64,000 nt of DNA from Liolophura sinensis. Taxonomy: Eukaryota > Mollusca > Polyplacophora > Chitonida > Chitonidae. Under the pieces are notes generated by a model. It had not been told where the DNA came from. It did not search any database and saw nothing but the letters and a program-made list of their open reading frames with translations. The position numbers and the translations under genes are program-made. Positions 12,490 to 24,328 of the stretch are shown here, piece after piece. Position 1 is the first letter of the stretch; every line of letters begins with the position of its first letter. The stretch is taken from positions 73,008,984-73,072,983 of the forward strand of contig NC_088300.1 in assembly GCF_032854445.1 (NCBI RefSeq), written 5' to 3'.

Positions 12490-14560
12490 TTTTAATGAAG
12501 TGTCATATAGTGGAATAAATACTATCGGCCTTCCCGTCTTCGATTTCAAGTATTTTGAAATATGTTGTCTTTATTTTTCCCCGTCAAATGCCCTATTCAG
12601 GAATTCAAAATAAAAATGGCAGTAAATTTATATTCACCTAAGATATGTCAACAGCTTCATGAGTGACATGAGTGGTAAAATTTTCACAACCAGTAATGTA
12701 ACATGACAACCTTGTTTAGTCTTTGTCTTTATTATTGCTGTTTACTACTAGAGATTTCTGATTCTTTCGCCTAGGTTATCAAGGATAATAATTATGTCCA
12801 AGGAAAAAAACAAATGAAGTATGTTATGGATATGTTGACCTACCCCATTCAGTGCTGCCATTACGGACTTTGGCGACTTTCCCTAATGGCATCGCCGCCG
12901 CACCTTAGCTTGATAACATCAGTAACACCTTGCTGTCCCCGAAAATTTAGCAGTGATGTATATTTGCGATCTCCTCAGGAACCATTCAATAGACCGTCTT
13001 AGTGCAACCAGATAAGAATCCCTCTCCTGATCTGTGGCTTTCTTTCTAATCTCTGCGAAGGTTTTGTGGGTGTGGCCCTCTGCTGTAGCAGCCATCAGGT
13101 GTGCCTCAGCCATCATGTATGCCTCACTGCACGTGTGTTGTCAGTGTTTTAAGCCTGTGCAAGTTAAAACTTAGATTATTTAATTCATAATTTAAATAGT
13201 TTATTCCTTGAATTTATTAAAGTATTTTGTATGATACTGTTCGTCGTATTTTAAATCCTAAAGTATGAAATTCTCATTACATGCATCGTCTTGTTTTCTG
13301 TTGTCGCCATGATTTGACTAAGCCATAATCATTCAACCAGATTTATAAATGCAGCTGTTCTTCAGAAGATTTATATATATATATATGTAGATATATATCT
13401 ATACGTGTTTTCTTCTAGCTATTTAAATTTCTATTTATTTAAAGATGGTAAAGTTTGGAGGACAAATTCCATCCCATTTGTAAAAAGTGAAGGTGAAAAG
13501 TTGAAGACATATAAATAATGTAAGTAAATCAGGAGGTGACACAGCGCGCCACAGTTGCCAACTGGCTTTGGCAAGGGTGATTGTTTAGCTCTTAGCCCAC
13601 GTCTGATGGATAAGGCAAGTACGAAAATAATTGTTTTTCATTTTTGAACTTATTTCAGTGCTAGTATTGTCTTTTTCATTTATATATTGCATAATGTAAT
13701 TGTGTTTAAGACATTGCATAATGTAAATGTTTTAAGATACGGTTTAGTACTATATATAGTAGGAATATAATAGATGTGCACAAAACAGCAATGTGCCTCG
13801 TACAAATGGAAGGGAAGAAATTTCCCTCTCTACAATAAACTGTGAGAAGTGCATATCAATAATGTAAAAAAATGGAGTAATTTAATTTGATTGTTAACAA
13901 GTGACCTGTGTATTTTAAACCTCATTACTTTTCCAGCTTTACAAAGACCACTTTCATATTAGACTATGTTGCAAGATACAGACAGATGGGAATCAGCTGT
14001 GCATCCATGAGTGATTGAGTGACATGGATGTTGAAGATGTCCAAGGCATGCCAATGTACATTAGCTACTTTTATTTTATTAATCAGCAGAAGTTGATTTA
14101 TACATAGCTCTACAGCACAATCTAAAAATATTTGGGTTGCTTTGAGTAATCTGGTTTCCTGTACTCACACTCCTGACTGTTGTCATGTTAGTTACAAAAT
14201 ACTGCATATATCACACACCAATCAAATAAATACATATATTAAGCATGCATATTTAACACATATATATTAATTTTCAGGGGATCTGCATTCTAGCCACAGG
14301 AAAGACAGGTTGTCGATATTCGTGCCCTCTGTCCTTCAGCCCAACATGCAATTTATTTTTTGGCGGATACGCATGTGTAGGCCTTCTGTAATAACTGAGG
14401 CGAAGATGTCTTTTCTTCTTTTTGATTTCCGTGCTAACCACATTGTCCATTTACCAAAAGGTACAGAAGACGGTCAGCTTTTCACTTTCACTCAGATTGG
14501 CGACAATCCCGATAATATATGAGACGTACATTAAGACGAAAGGTAATTCGACCGGCTGTG
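12490..14560. other. No certain gene; possible transposon remnants
   Basis: A 65-codon - strand frame at 12919-13116, rich in Ala, Glu and Arg, may be another transposon fragment but has no diagnostic motif. A short AT microsatellite is at 13374-13400. The text around 13310-13350 resembles the 3' tail of a SINE ('gccataatcattca'). Confidence 0.35.
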
Positions 14561-14565
14561 CTTAT

Positions 14566-14930
14566 CACGATTCTAAGCTGGACATTCCAACCGTAAAAAA
14601 ACCGGTTCGAACCCTACCTTATTTTTTGCTATCCACCCATTCCCTAATACAAACAAACCGTAAACATGTCAAAGCCGGCATCGGTAAACCATCTTTCAGC
14701 AGTAATACAGCCGTTTAAACTTTTGAATCGGGCAACCCAAAATAACGTCCGCCATGTTTGGAATTTTGTTTTCAACTTCCGGCAGGATGATGAGCCGCGA
14801 AAATTTTATCGAACATATCGCTTTGATATGTTTACAGTTTGTTCGTGTTAGAGAATCGGTAGATAGGGAAAATAAGATAGGGTTCAAGTCGGTTTTTTTA
14901 GTGAAATTGTCCGCGTGGAAGTCCATATGA
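14566..14930. repeat. Imperfect inverted repeat (fold-back element) 1
   Basis: The left arm at about 14566-14690 and the right arm at about 14815-14930 are imperfect reverse complements. 'aaaaaaaccggttcgaaccc' on the left pairs with the complement of 'gggttcaagtcggttttttt' on the right, and 'aaaccgtaaacatgtcaaag' with the complement of 'ctttgatatgtttacagttt'. The spacer is about 125 bp. No transposase ORF lies inside, so a non-autonomous fold-back element is likely. Confidence 0.75.
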
Positions 14931-16384
14931 CCGAAGCTGGGCGTTACGGCATGAACGTCCAGCTTAGCTTTGGGCTAGCTGTGCCTTGCAAACTGTGCTT
15001 ACTAGCTTATAATGCCTGACTACAGTACCGTATCAAACTTGTTGCCAATATAGAGGGCGCTGTCGTTGGTGAAAGCCCAGAACCTCTCTGATAAACCATA
15101 AGAAGGGTTGTTATCAATAACTTAAAGGTTTTTTCGCTTGGGCCATGTACGCGAAAACATACAGTTCCGTATTTACAACACACAGGATTCTTATATTTCA
15201 CTTGCTGATTATATGATAAGCCTATATGTAAGACCTACTCCACCATCCCGATCTTAATATAGTGTGCTAGTTGCCACAAAAGTTCCCTGCTAGCTTTTGA
15301 CCTAATGACCTCTCGTAGCTTGCAGGTGATTACGCCATTCTTACATAACTTTGAAAACTCGACCTTGAAAGTTGTCAGTGTAGAAATTTGTTTTAAATGT
15401 TTGTAGTATTCTTGCCGGTTACCGCCCCTTTGCGCAATTCGTGGAGATGATTTAGAGTGATGTTGTTTCTTTATCGTGACTTGGTGTGATGAAAACAAAG
15501 AATTGTGCCAATGTGAAATAATAGTTTTATTACTGACTGATGAGATATAGATGTATACTGGCTATCAGGCATGTCAGAGGGTAAGATTATTTGTGTAATT
15601 TCTTTAACATATTTACTGTTTTATGTAATTATGGAATGATAATTCTGTGTAATTCGGTAGTATTAAGATTTTATGTTTCATTATTAATTGTCTTTATCTT
15701 ATGTAATTGTATTGGTAGTAACATTCATTAAACAATGTTATATGAGACTGGGTTAGTACCTCTGATACCATAAGATATGTGTATGTCTTATGGTACTGCC
15801 ACTAATAGATATATGTGTAAAAGTAAGCAGCGCTATGGTTTCATGTCTACGCCATTATAATGTTACAACCAGTGAAATACTGTTAAGTATACAGAGTGTA
15901 ATTAACAGCCACTTGTGTGTATCGTATTATTATACTGTTAAGTATGTTGTCACATGTAACGCATGTCTGTACTCAAGTGTATGCTGTTTTATTATACACG
16001 GCCTAATGCCCAGAATATACATGTAGATGAAGCGTAAAATGCTGTCAAAGTACCGCTGTTGCCTGCAAAAAGTGATGTATGTATGTATGAAATGTTTTTG
16101 TACCGTACTACAAGTTTGTAACGAAATTGTATCGCTATCGCAGGTGTCGTCCTGTTTCGCCAATCCACGACATAAAACAAACAAATTAGAATATCAGTGG
16201 ATATTGTTGGACTCCCTATGGTCTTTACATATACAGCATCTGTGGAATGGGCCCACACCATCTTCAGGCACTAAGGCCTACTAATGTAATGGAAATTGGT
16301 CATACAGTAAAACCTCAACCAAGAGCAGGTTTTTACCAGTGCTACTGGAAGTAATATAAGGGATATCTTCCTTCGACAGCAGCC
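14931..16384. other. No recognised gene
   Basis: Only short overlapping open frames. No repeat family or domain was recognised. Confidence 0.4.
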
Positions 16385-16830
16385 TAAATGTCTAAATGCA
16401 GAAGCCATAAGCAGTAATGCTCACAATGACCTGCTAGCTTTAAGCAATCCATGTATAGCAAATGCCATGAAATATATATAACCACCTTCGCTGAATTTAG
16501 GTTCCGATCTGGACCTATATTTATACATAACGGTTTCCGCTTTGGCAAACTTTACGACCAGAGGCATGGTTTCAATTTTGACCTGATGAATTATCCTTAT
16601 ATGCAATATACGGAAGGGTGCTGCATTTGGCCTGTATGCATTTGTTTCATTTGTTAGATCCTATGTGTTGTGTGACGATTTCAATCAACGTCACAGGTTA
16701 TTACTGCAAAAACTAGTGTGTCAAGGTTATTCCATCAAACGCCTTCACATTAAGTTTTACAATGAGCATAATTCTCTTGTAGGTAAATGTGGACAGAGCG
16801 TCCTGAATATCTGGCGTTTTGCTTCACGAT
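16385..16830 (+). pseudogene. Decayed reverse transcriptase fragment, copy 1
   Basis: Read with frameshifts, this matches the C-terminal half of the reverse transcriptase seen at 18.3 kb: 'DLLALSNP', then a degenerate 'Y(D/T)KRG' region, then 'DDFNQRHRLLLQKLVCQGYS' and 'LHIKFYNEHNSLV'. The end resembles the thumb region of the same family ('LL..KL..QG.....L...FY.....L'). Several stops and frame changes show that it is dead. It is followed by the non-coding tail repeat at 16885-17115. Confidence 0.65.
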
Positions 16831-16884
16831 TGTGTCTAATTCCACTTACCCCGGGGCTAGGAGGGGTATATTCATCGGCTTAAA

Positions 16885-17115
16885 TTAGCTCGCTGCGTGG
16901 GATACATGAACAATTAGAATTAAAGCGCAAATGAAATACATATTTCATTATCGACATTGCATATACTAGCATGGGACATGATTTAAATACTCATTCGCCT
17001 TGAACACACCTTGCGTCTTGCTAGACCAACAGAAAACTGAAGACTGCTTCTCTTTGCATGATTCCGTCTTAATTTCGTACTTTGTATATTTTCTTAGTTC
17101 TGATTCGCTAAATAT
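16885..17115 (+). repeat. Retroelement tail repeat
   Basis: Matches 31078-31250 and 31495-31550 downstream of the reverse transcriptase at 30.4 kb ('gtgggata', 'aagcgcaa', 'ttatcga', 'tgattccgtc', 'taatttcgtac'). Its position directly after a decayed RT, here and at 31 kb, supports assignment to the 3' part of the element. Confidence 0.55.
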
Positions 17116-17854
17116 AATCATAAGGCTTCATGCTCATTATTTTACTGAGAGAAAACGAAAAGAGCACAAATTAAAATTGCACTGTGATCATCGTGTACCA
17201 TGTACAGTAAGCTGTATGTTAGTTTATTTCATTTACATATCTCTTATATTGCGCAGTTCAGTTTGCAAACCTAACGTAATATCAGTTAGTTTTGCAGAAT
17301 TACAGAGATACTAATAATCAGGATATTGGTATTGACGCTGGCTCATTATTATTCTTAGCATGGAGAAAAATATTACTGATAGCCGCTGATTATTGATAAC
17401 TTTTGCGTTTACTGATAATTTAATAATACCATTTAAACAATAAAACAGCATTTGGTTGAAGATTCTCACAGGATGATACGAGCATCATAATTAGGTCATC
17501 AATCTAAATCACTAAATATATAGAAAGCTACCTTTCAAATATGAAGTATTTATAAATATTTCCTTGAATTACAGCATAATGCATATCAAAACGTCCTGAT
17601 TAATTCACTTAGTTCTTTAAACAACACCTTGTAATTTGGCAACAGAAAAATACAAATTGTCAAATGAAATATGACAAAAAAAAAATACTTCACATATTTA
17701 AAGTACCCAAAAAAATGCAACTCGCAAACTGCTTCCTGATTACGTGCATGTGTTGTAGTGTTTCTTAACACCGAAAAACACCGAAATACTCCTTTCAAAT
17801 TCTAAACAATCTGATTTTTAAAAAAGAAGGCAAAGTTTTTTCCACATTCTGATA

Positions 17855-18070
17855 ATATAATCAAAGACGTATACAGCAGAGACAGATAAATCTTGTCAAT
17901 TTACCTCAGTCAGGATTTTACTCTAACTATGTAAATGCATAAAGGGCAGCAATTTATACGCTCTTAGCGTCATGACTTAAGCAGAATTAGGTAAAAAAGA
18001 TGCACTGGTGTTAATTGCAATTTATTAGATTTCACTGGTCTATAAAGACTCAAAATATTGCGCTGTCACA
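17855..18070 (+). repeat. Dispersed repeat (pseudo-LTR-like) upstream of RT copy 2
   Basis: Same family as 3296-3555 and 18955-19235, with about 40 bp missing from the middle. With the copy at 18955 it forms direct repeats around the reverse-transcriptase fragment at 18297-18930. Long direct repeats (pseudo-LTRs) are known for Penelope-like elements. Confidence 0.6.
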
Positions 18071-18296
18071 TTAAAAGGCCGGAAACTCCTCCTTGCGCTT
18101 GGCGTCAAACGTTTCCGTGTCGACGGTCGGCCTGGACTTTACCTAGTGTTACTTCTGACAATGATAGAGTTGCATTCCCTCTTCAGTGGTCCAACGATTC
18201 CAACGTCAAGGGATTGTATAATGTATGGGAACTATACGGAAAAGTTCGATGTACTGGTTAATCAAAAAAAAAAATCAAAAAAAATTCCATGCTTAA

Positions 18297-18930
18297 GTGG
18301 CTACTGGTGCTGTAGCAACAAAAAGTCTATGGGGAAATGAGAGTGACAATGGTGGTGAAAATGCTCCAGAAATTTCAAAAAGCTGTCATCCAATCCTTCT
18401 ATGTGAACTTCACCTATGTGCTGCGTTTATCTCCCCTTTTTTGACCGACCTATACATGCTATCATATGAATACGGCTATATGCAGAAACTAGTAAGGAGT
18501 AATCCTCAACAGACCCGATCTTACTCATTCTCTAAACAGTATATCGATGATCTGATAGCTTTAAGCAATCTATATACACCAAAGGCTGTGAAAGATATTT
18601 ACCCTCCTGCGCTGGATTTAAAGGAAACCACAGACTTTCCAGATGGTAAATCTTATCTGGGCCTATATTTGTACGAAAACCATAACGCTTTCCTTTTTCG
18701 CAGACTTTACGACAAGAGGCTTTAGGACGAGGGATAATTTCAATTTTGACATTGTAAATTCTTACTTGGACAACAAAAATGCCAAGGTGTCCTGCTTATG
18801 GCCTGTACATATCTTGCCTTGTAACATTTGTTAGACCATGTGTGTTATGTGACGATTTCAATCAGCGTCACAAATTATTACTGAAATAACTAGTGTGCCA
18901 ACGTTATTCCATTGAACGTTCTCGTTCCAA
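18297..18930 (+). pseudogene. Decayed reverse transcriptase fragment, copy 2 (YIDD palm)
   Basis: An open frame from 18297 to 18725 contains 'LTDLYMLSYEYGYMQKLVR', then 'QYIDDLIALSN', 'IYPPALDLKETTDF' and 'LYDKR'. YIDD (codons at 18540-18551) is the catalytic palm motif C of reverse transcriptases. The DLY...SYE...YIDD...LYDKR order matches a retroelement RT family common in molluscs, probably Penelope-like, though clade assignment would need a tree. The frame then breaks and continues as 'RDNFNFDIVNS' and an IIT(D/E) thumb-like remnant. The fingers domain is missing. The fragment is flanked by direct repeats at 17855-18070 and 18955-19235. Confidence 0.75.
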
Positions 18931-18954
18931 CTTTCTTAAGCTCTACAGTGACCA

Positions 18955-19235
18955 TAATATAATTAAGACTACAGCATAGAGAGAAATACCAGAACAGCGA
19001 CGACAGTGTGATAGCTTGCAAGTGATCACACGCATAACTGATGAAAAACGGCCTCTGGTCAATTTACCTCATTTAGGGTTTTATCTTAACTGTTCATGTA
19101 AATGCAAAAATAGTAGCAAATTACACACCCCCTAGAACCCAGGCTTAAGCAGAATTAGGTGACAGAATTGCATTGATGTTAATTGCAATTTACTAGATGT
19201 CACTGGTCTAGAATTACTCAAAATGATTTGTTGTC
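18955..19235 (+). repeat. Dispersed repeat (pseudo-LTR-like) downstream of RT copy 2
   Basis: The most complete copy of the repeat, including 'gtgatcacacgcataac', 'caatttacctca', 'agcagaattaggt' and 'gttaattgcaattta'. Together with 17855-18070 it brackets the reverse-transcriptase remnant in direct orientation. Confidence 0.65.
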
Positions 19236-20111
19236 ATCACATTTACCTGTATAAGTAAATATGACGTGTCGTCGAGATATATATTTCCTACAGTATCACT
19301 CGATTGTAGACTATAGGAAGGTAAAGTTTTGCTCAAGGTTGGAAAACTAGTAGAAAATGAGGTGATTGCTCTCAGAGAATGCTCTAATATTTCTCTGAAT
19401 GCAGCAGCAAGAATCCGTGGAATATATCAGATACGTAGGTCCGCAATATCCTACAAAAACATCCCCCTTTTGTCGTCTTTGCTAATCGTGGACTTTTTCT
19501 AATGTTCATGATTTTGGGAATCCAACCAAACACGCCGTCCTACCGTGGATGTTTGCGTACTATGGGAGCTGCTATGCCATTGGTGGCTTGACACGGAAAT
19601 TGAACAATCACAGAATTATTGAGAGCCACAACGCTATTGTCTTGTTTTTACATCACAAGGCGGAGAACATCAATCCTGGAAGATAAGATAGGAAATAACA
19701 TTGTATAATCAGGGTCATATACATGCTTGGAGAGTGGGTATGTTTTTCGGATATTTTCTAAGAATATATATTTTTAACTATAATTTAACTATATGACCAC
19801 GATGTTATAAAAGTTTTATTTAACGGTGAAAATTGTTTTTGCAAGACTTGTCTGTTTAGATAATTTATGGTAAGCGCTATTTGTTTTGATTTATTCAAAT
19901 TCAAACCCAATTTATGCAAAGTTTACTTCTAGATACTGAGTTTACCATTGAAACTCGTCCAGGTTAACATGAAAACCTATCATAGTGCCGTGTTCAAAGA
20001 TTGATCGACAATCTAGTGAACACATGTGCAAGTAGTACAACTATGTGGTGTAGATTTGAGTGTTAGGTAAGACTGTCGGCCACAGCAATTACTAGTTACC
20101 ATAGACGTCAC
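19236..20111. other. No certain gene; possible decayed transposon
   Basis: Text at 19320-19440 can be read as 'ENEVIALRECSNISLNAAAR', which recalls a helix-turn-helix transposase or integrase N-terminus, but I could not place it in a family. Confidence 0.3.
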
Positions 20112-20112
20112 C

Positions 20113-20256
20113 GGCCACAATAGCACAGTTGGTAGAGCGTCCTCTTCGGGCGCGGTAGATCCAGGGTCAATCCTAGGTCTAGTCACACTGAATACATGAC
20201 CTCATGTATTCCCACAATCATCTGGTTATTTGCTGACTTACTTACTTACTTACTTA
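20113..20256 (+). mobile_element. tRNA-derived SINE, family 2 (short copy)
   Basis: The head has an A box ('tagcacagttgg', with 'tagagcgtc' after it) and a B box ('gggtcaatcc'), the internal Pol III promoter layout of tRNA-derived SINEs. The 3' end runs into a CTTA microsatellite tail at about 20233-20256. The head is too degraded, with no pairable acceptor stem, to be a functional tRNA. Confidence 0.75.
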
Positions 20257-22445
20257 GTCGGAAGACTTGCGTGAGTCTTTCATGTCAAATGGCTCAGGTT
20301 TTCTGAGGTAAATTAGCTCAATTATATAACTCAGACTTTTTTACCCAAACTTTTCCCTCAGTGCATACTGACATATTGGCTCTGGCTATATTACTTTATC
20401 GTATGTTTGGGTATGATTTTGTAAGACCTGCTGTTAGGTTTTGTAAACAGGAAGAAAATCGCTCTCAGGGGCAATATCTAGGCAGACAAACTTTAGAATC
20501 TGCGTTGAAACCGTATACAAGCCGTGAACCAAATTTGACGTTTCGAGACAGTTGTCGCGTGGTCAATTAGAAATATAAAGTCATCAATCATATTTGATAT
20601 CCCATCCGCAACAAAATAAATTTGCATTATCCGCTGCAAAGCTGCTCTGAATGGATAAAAAATTTTGTAGGCAACAGATATTCGTATACCAGTCGTCAAC
20701 CAAAATTGACGTTCTCAGTGATGAAGTTTAATACAAATCCCCACATACTGCTTATAGCGCATGCGCCACTCTCTACATACTCTGTATATCACTGCCACAC
20801 AAGTAAAGTTTGTGCAAAAATCTTGAACAACGCCGTGGTCACGGTGATGATACAGGAAGTAATGTACAACTACCGTAGAGAGCAGTACATGTGCTGCTAT
20901 GAATATAAAACCGCACAAGAACTAAGCAATTATACTAGGTACAAATTTGGGATGAAATTATGCAAAGAGAAGCCGTCATCAGTTTTTAATGATATTGGAG
21001 AGACGCAGACGCTGAACCCCACGTGACGTGATATGCAATGGGGAAAGATGAGTTTATGTGAAGTATAATAATTTACAGCCCCTAGCCCCGGGTTAGGTGG
21101 AATTAGACACAATTATGAGGTAGACTGCAAGAAATTCTGAACGCTCTTTCCATATTTACGAGAACAAACTGAAGTTCTAGAAGTTTTCATTTTATTCTGG
21201 TTGGTAAGTCATGTTCTTTGTCCAGTTTATCTTGTGCAAGAAGAGCCTCAATCTGTTCTGGGTCTGTTTGAATTACTATAGTGAAGGCTGAACTAAGAAA
21301 TCACAGAGGTAGAAAAATTACTTGCAGAAAATAAAGTCATCAATCATATGTGATATGCCCGCCTTCCCCCAAAAATTTTACATTATGCAATACACAACTA
21401 AACTGAAGGACTATAGTCTTGAGAATGGTCTTCTACATCAGCTTTAGCTATAAGACAGTGTCTGATTTGAGACAATACAAGACCGATAACAATTTCTATA
21501 CCCTCTATACAGGACACAAGTCCCTAGGTCGCCTTCAGAATATGAAAATTATGTATGATTTAACAGCGAGTGTTTCACTGGGGGAGAGAGTAATGATCTT
21601 CGTACGCAAGAGAATGTTCATGTTTCAGCTTTGCGGTGACAACAGATGATGATCCATAGCCGAACGATGATTACATTTTGTACCACTTAGTATAGGGCCG
21701 TTACCTGTGATGTCATGCCGGACTTTCAAATACTGCCTTGCTGTTAAGCTATGATTTTAAGAAAAAATGATTCAATGAAAAAAATTTACATTAAAAAATT
21801 AAAAAATGAATTCTGTGCTCGCAGACCCATATATATCAGATAAAACAACAAGGAAAAACTTATCCTAAATTAGTCAGAACGGCTATGCTTGTTACAAATG
21901 CTTCACAAGTTAACTGGCCCATCTTGTTCTAGAGCGGGCATATTTTGACAAAATACTCAATGCAGCTCACCTTAATTGCTTGTCAAACACACCAACCTGG
22001 ATCGGCGACTCGTCTGGTGACTGTCAAAATATCGTTGCCAACTAGTCGAAAGACAGTTGAAAAGTAAGGCGTAGCGACTTCTTACATACATGTCACACTG
22101 ATTCACAGGCTGATTTTAATGTCCAACTTGATACAAAAGCAACCAAAAAAAATTCAGTAACTAACAAATCCTGGGAAATCATCATTAATGTATTACTGTA
22201 ATTATGCGCTGACATATGTAAGTTTTACAAGTAATTTTGACCACAATACAGCAAAAAGAGAATTATGGTCCAACACAAGGAGGTATCAGTATTTGTTACC
22301 ATTGTTTGTGTTGAATCCTAAGGGTCCGTCCTTGTTGGGCCCTCTCCCTCTTCAAGACCAAATATCACCATGAGAGCAGCTACAGTCATATGAAAACAAA
22401 GTGGTAATATACTTAAATATTTAAAGTAAAGTAGCAGCATGCTGC
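20257..22445. other. No recognised gene; one short inverted copy of a repeat
   Basis: The stretch at 21066-21112 is the reverse complement of 16826-16881 (core 'tgtctaattccac' plus a GC-rich 'ccggggctagg' block), so the same repeat sits in opposite orientation. Short overlapping frames at 20361-21112 have no recognisable domain. Confidence 0.4.
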
Positions 22446-22447
22446 TG

Positions 22448-22568
22448 CCGGTCCTTTCCACGTACGACCACAGAGGAAGTCAGCGTGAGTTGGTCTCGAA
22501 CTCACAGTGGTGAGAGGCATATGGGCCATTATGCTGCAGTAGCACGCTAATCCCCTCGGCCACATTCT
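22448..22568 (-). mobile_element. tRNA-derived SINE, family 1, truncated head fragment
   Basis: The reverse complement reads as the head of the SINE seen intact at 28350 and 56495: 'ggccgaggggattagcgtgc', the B-box-like 'gagttcgagacc', and 'gactt cctctg' near the body start. The 3' body and tail are missing. Confidence 0.65.
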
Positions 22569-23292
22569 ATTAATAAAATATAAGAGCTTTATGTTACCCA
22601 CATGTCTTCATACCGGCACTAACAAGAAGAAAAAGATTACAGTAAACGTCAAGGGAAACTGTGTTAGTTATTTTTTTTACAAAGATTTAAAGAAAACATG
22701 TACATTACCTCGTCTTTAAAGTACCCTCACTGCAACCAAAGCCGGTGTTTGTTTGAGAGTTTTCTCTACGAATGGCCCCACATAGCTTCTGTTTACACAA
22801 GGATCTGTGGATGTACCCATGGAGGAGCTGCAGAAGCATGAGAGGTCTCTGAACCTTAAGTGGTAAGGTTTTCGCAAAACGTTCATCGCCTGATGTACTT
22901 TTCAGTAAAATTTTATCGTCTGTGCAGGGTCATTATTTATTTCAGCCGATTCAGCAAAATAGAAGTGACGTTGGCTCATCGGATCCTCCAGGGTCAGGTT
23001 TTCTTCACACCAGCTGAACATGTCTTTGGCAGAATTTACTATCAGTTGGCGCTTTGTCGACGGCTCTGTTGATCACACCAGTCTTGCCGTCCCCTTGTTG
23101 GGAGCCAAAATAGCTACGGTTCTCTATTCCTTACGTGGTGAGGCTGAGGTGTGCCAGTTGCCCTTTTGATTTGTATTGGCTGCTTCAGCCATCAATGAAG
23201 ATAATTTTATGAGTTGGCGATCCACCAAGTTTTTCTTCAATGTGGCGGCCAGCTATGTCAATGAAGTGACCAACTGCGTGGGAGCCATGGCA

Positions 23293-23523
23293 GAACCTCT
23301 CACAACATTCTCCTGCTTGGTGATAGAACCTCTCACAACATTCTCCTGCTTGGTGATAGAACCTCTCACAACATTCTCCTGCTTGGTGATAGAACCTCTC
23401 ACAACATTCTCCTGCTTGGTGATAGAACCTCTCACAACATTCTCCTGCTTGGTGATAGAACCTCTCACAACATTCTCCTGCTTGGTGATAGAACCTCTCA
23501 CAACATTCTCCTGCTTGGTGATG
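23293..23523 (+). repeat. 33-bp minisatellite, 7 copies
   Basis: Seven head-to-tail, nearly identical copies of a 33-bp unit beginning 'gaacctctcacaacattctc'. Because 33 is a multiple of three, the array is open in several frames; the + frame repeats EPLTTFSCLVI. The near-identity suggests recent expansion or homogenisation. The flanking open frame (23176-23553) shows no domain, signal peptide or splice support, so I do not call a gene. Confidence 0.95.
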
Positions 23524-24328
23524 GCATTCTGGCCACATTTTAATTTTCCATAAGCCACAATGCTAACGTTTAGCGCTATAGCTCAGTCCCAAACATTCCG
23601 TTCCCATTAAGCTTTTGTGCCTACCTAGCCCAGTCTGTCAGAAAGAAACCATAAAAATCTGGACTTTTCTATGCCGGCAGCCGGGAGGGGTGCCTACCAA
23701 CGCCAAGGGGACGTCACTCGCAGTCTCATCACCACGTGTCTCCTTGTGTCCTCTCGCCCAGAATTTTAAACTTTCATCATTAAAACGCATACCTGCCCAA
23801 AGCTTAGACAATTTCCATCATTTTAGTACCAAGCATGTACCTGAACACCAAAAACGACAGGCTGGCAACGAAAAAAGACTTATGCCCTAAAATACACAGA
23901 ATTACATTCGTGAAAGACGGAAGTTGTAATGGGGTACTGTATCCTTCTACTCCCTCCACCCCAACCCCACGCTGTCAAAATCAACCCGTGCCCAGTGATT
24001 CCCGCTTACATTTCAGGCCTTTATATTCCCCAAAAATCAGGTGCCCAAAATAAATCCGCCCAAATTAAGCTCAACTTAAAAAAATTGATTATATCTGAAA
24101 AATCAGCGATTAAACAAGGTAGAAATGAGCCGTGACGATTGTAATTTGTAAGCATTTCATTGTAACTTGTGCATTATATGACAGGTTGGGAATGAAAAAG
24201 CACATGTGATATATCATGTACAGAATGATATTTGGGAAAGGTACCAGTTTCTGAATCGGACGGAATAGAACGACACTGTTCGAGCACAGTACAACAACAA
24301 AACAGAAGCACGAAGCATGCAAACGTAA
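23524..24328. other. No recognised gene
   Basis: Several short overlapping open frames with no recognisable domain. The composition is slightly more GC-rich than its surroundings near 23690-23760. Confidence 0.4.

Noticed and set aside
19320-19720. Tc1/mariner or integrase remnant
   Set aside because: The helix-turn-helix-like stretch is too short and no catalytic DDE/D block could be read in any frame.
20113-20190. Functional tRNA gene
   Set aside because: A and B boxes are present but the acceptor and anticodon stems do not pair; it is a SINE head. The same holds for the heads at 28599 and 56768.
23176-23553. 125-codon repeat protein frame and its two - strand shadows
   Set aside because: The frames are produced by a 33-bp minisatellite; the flanks show no domain or splice support.
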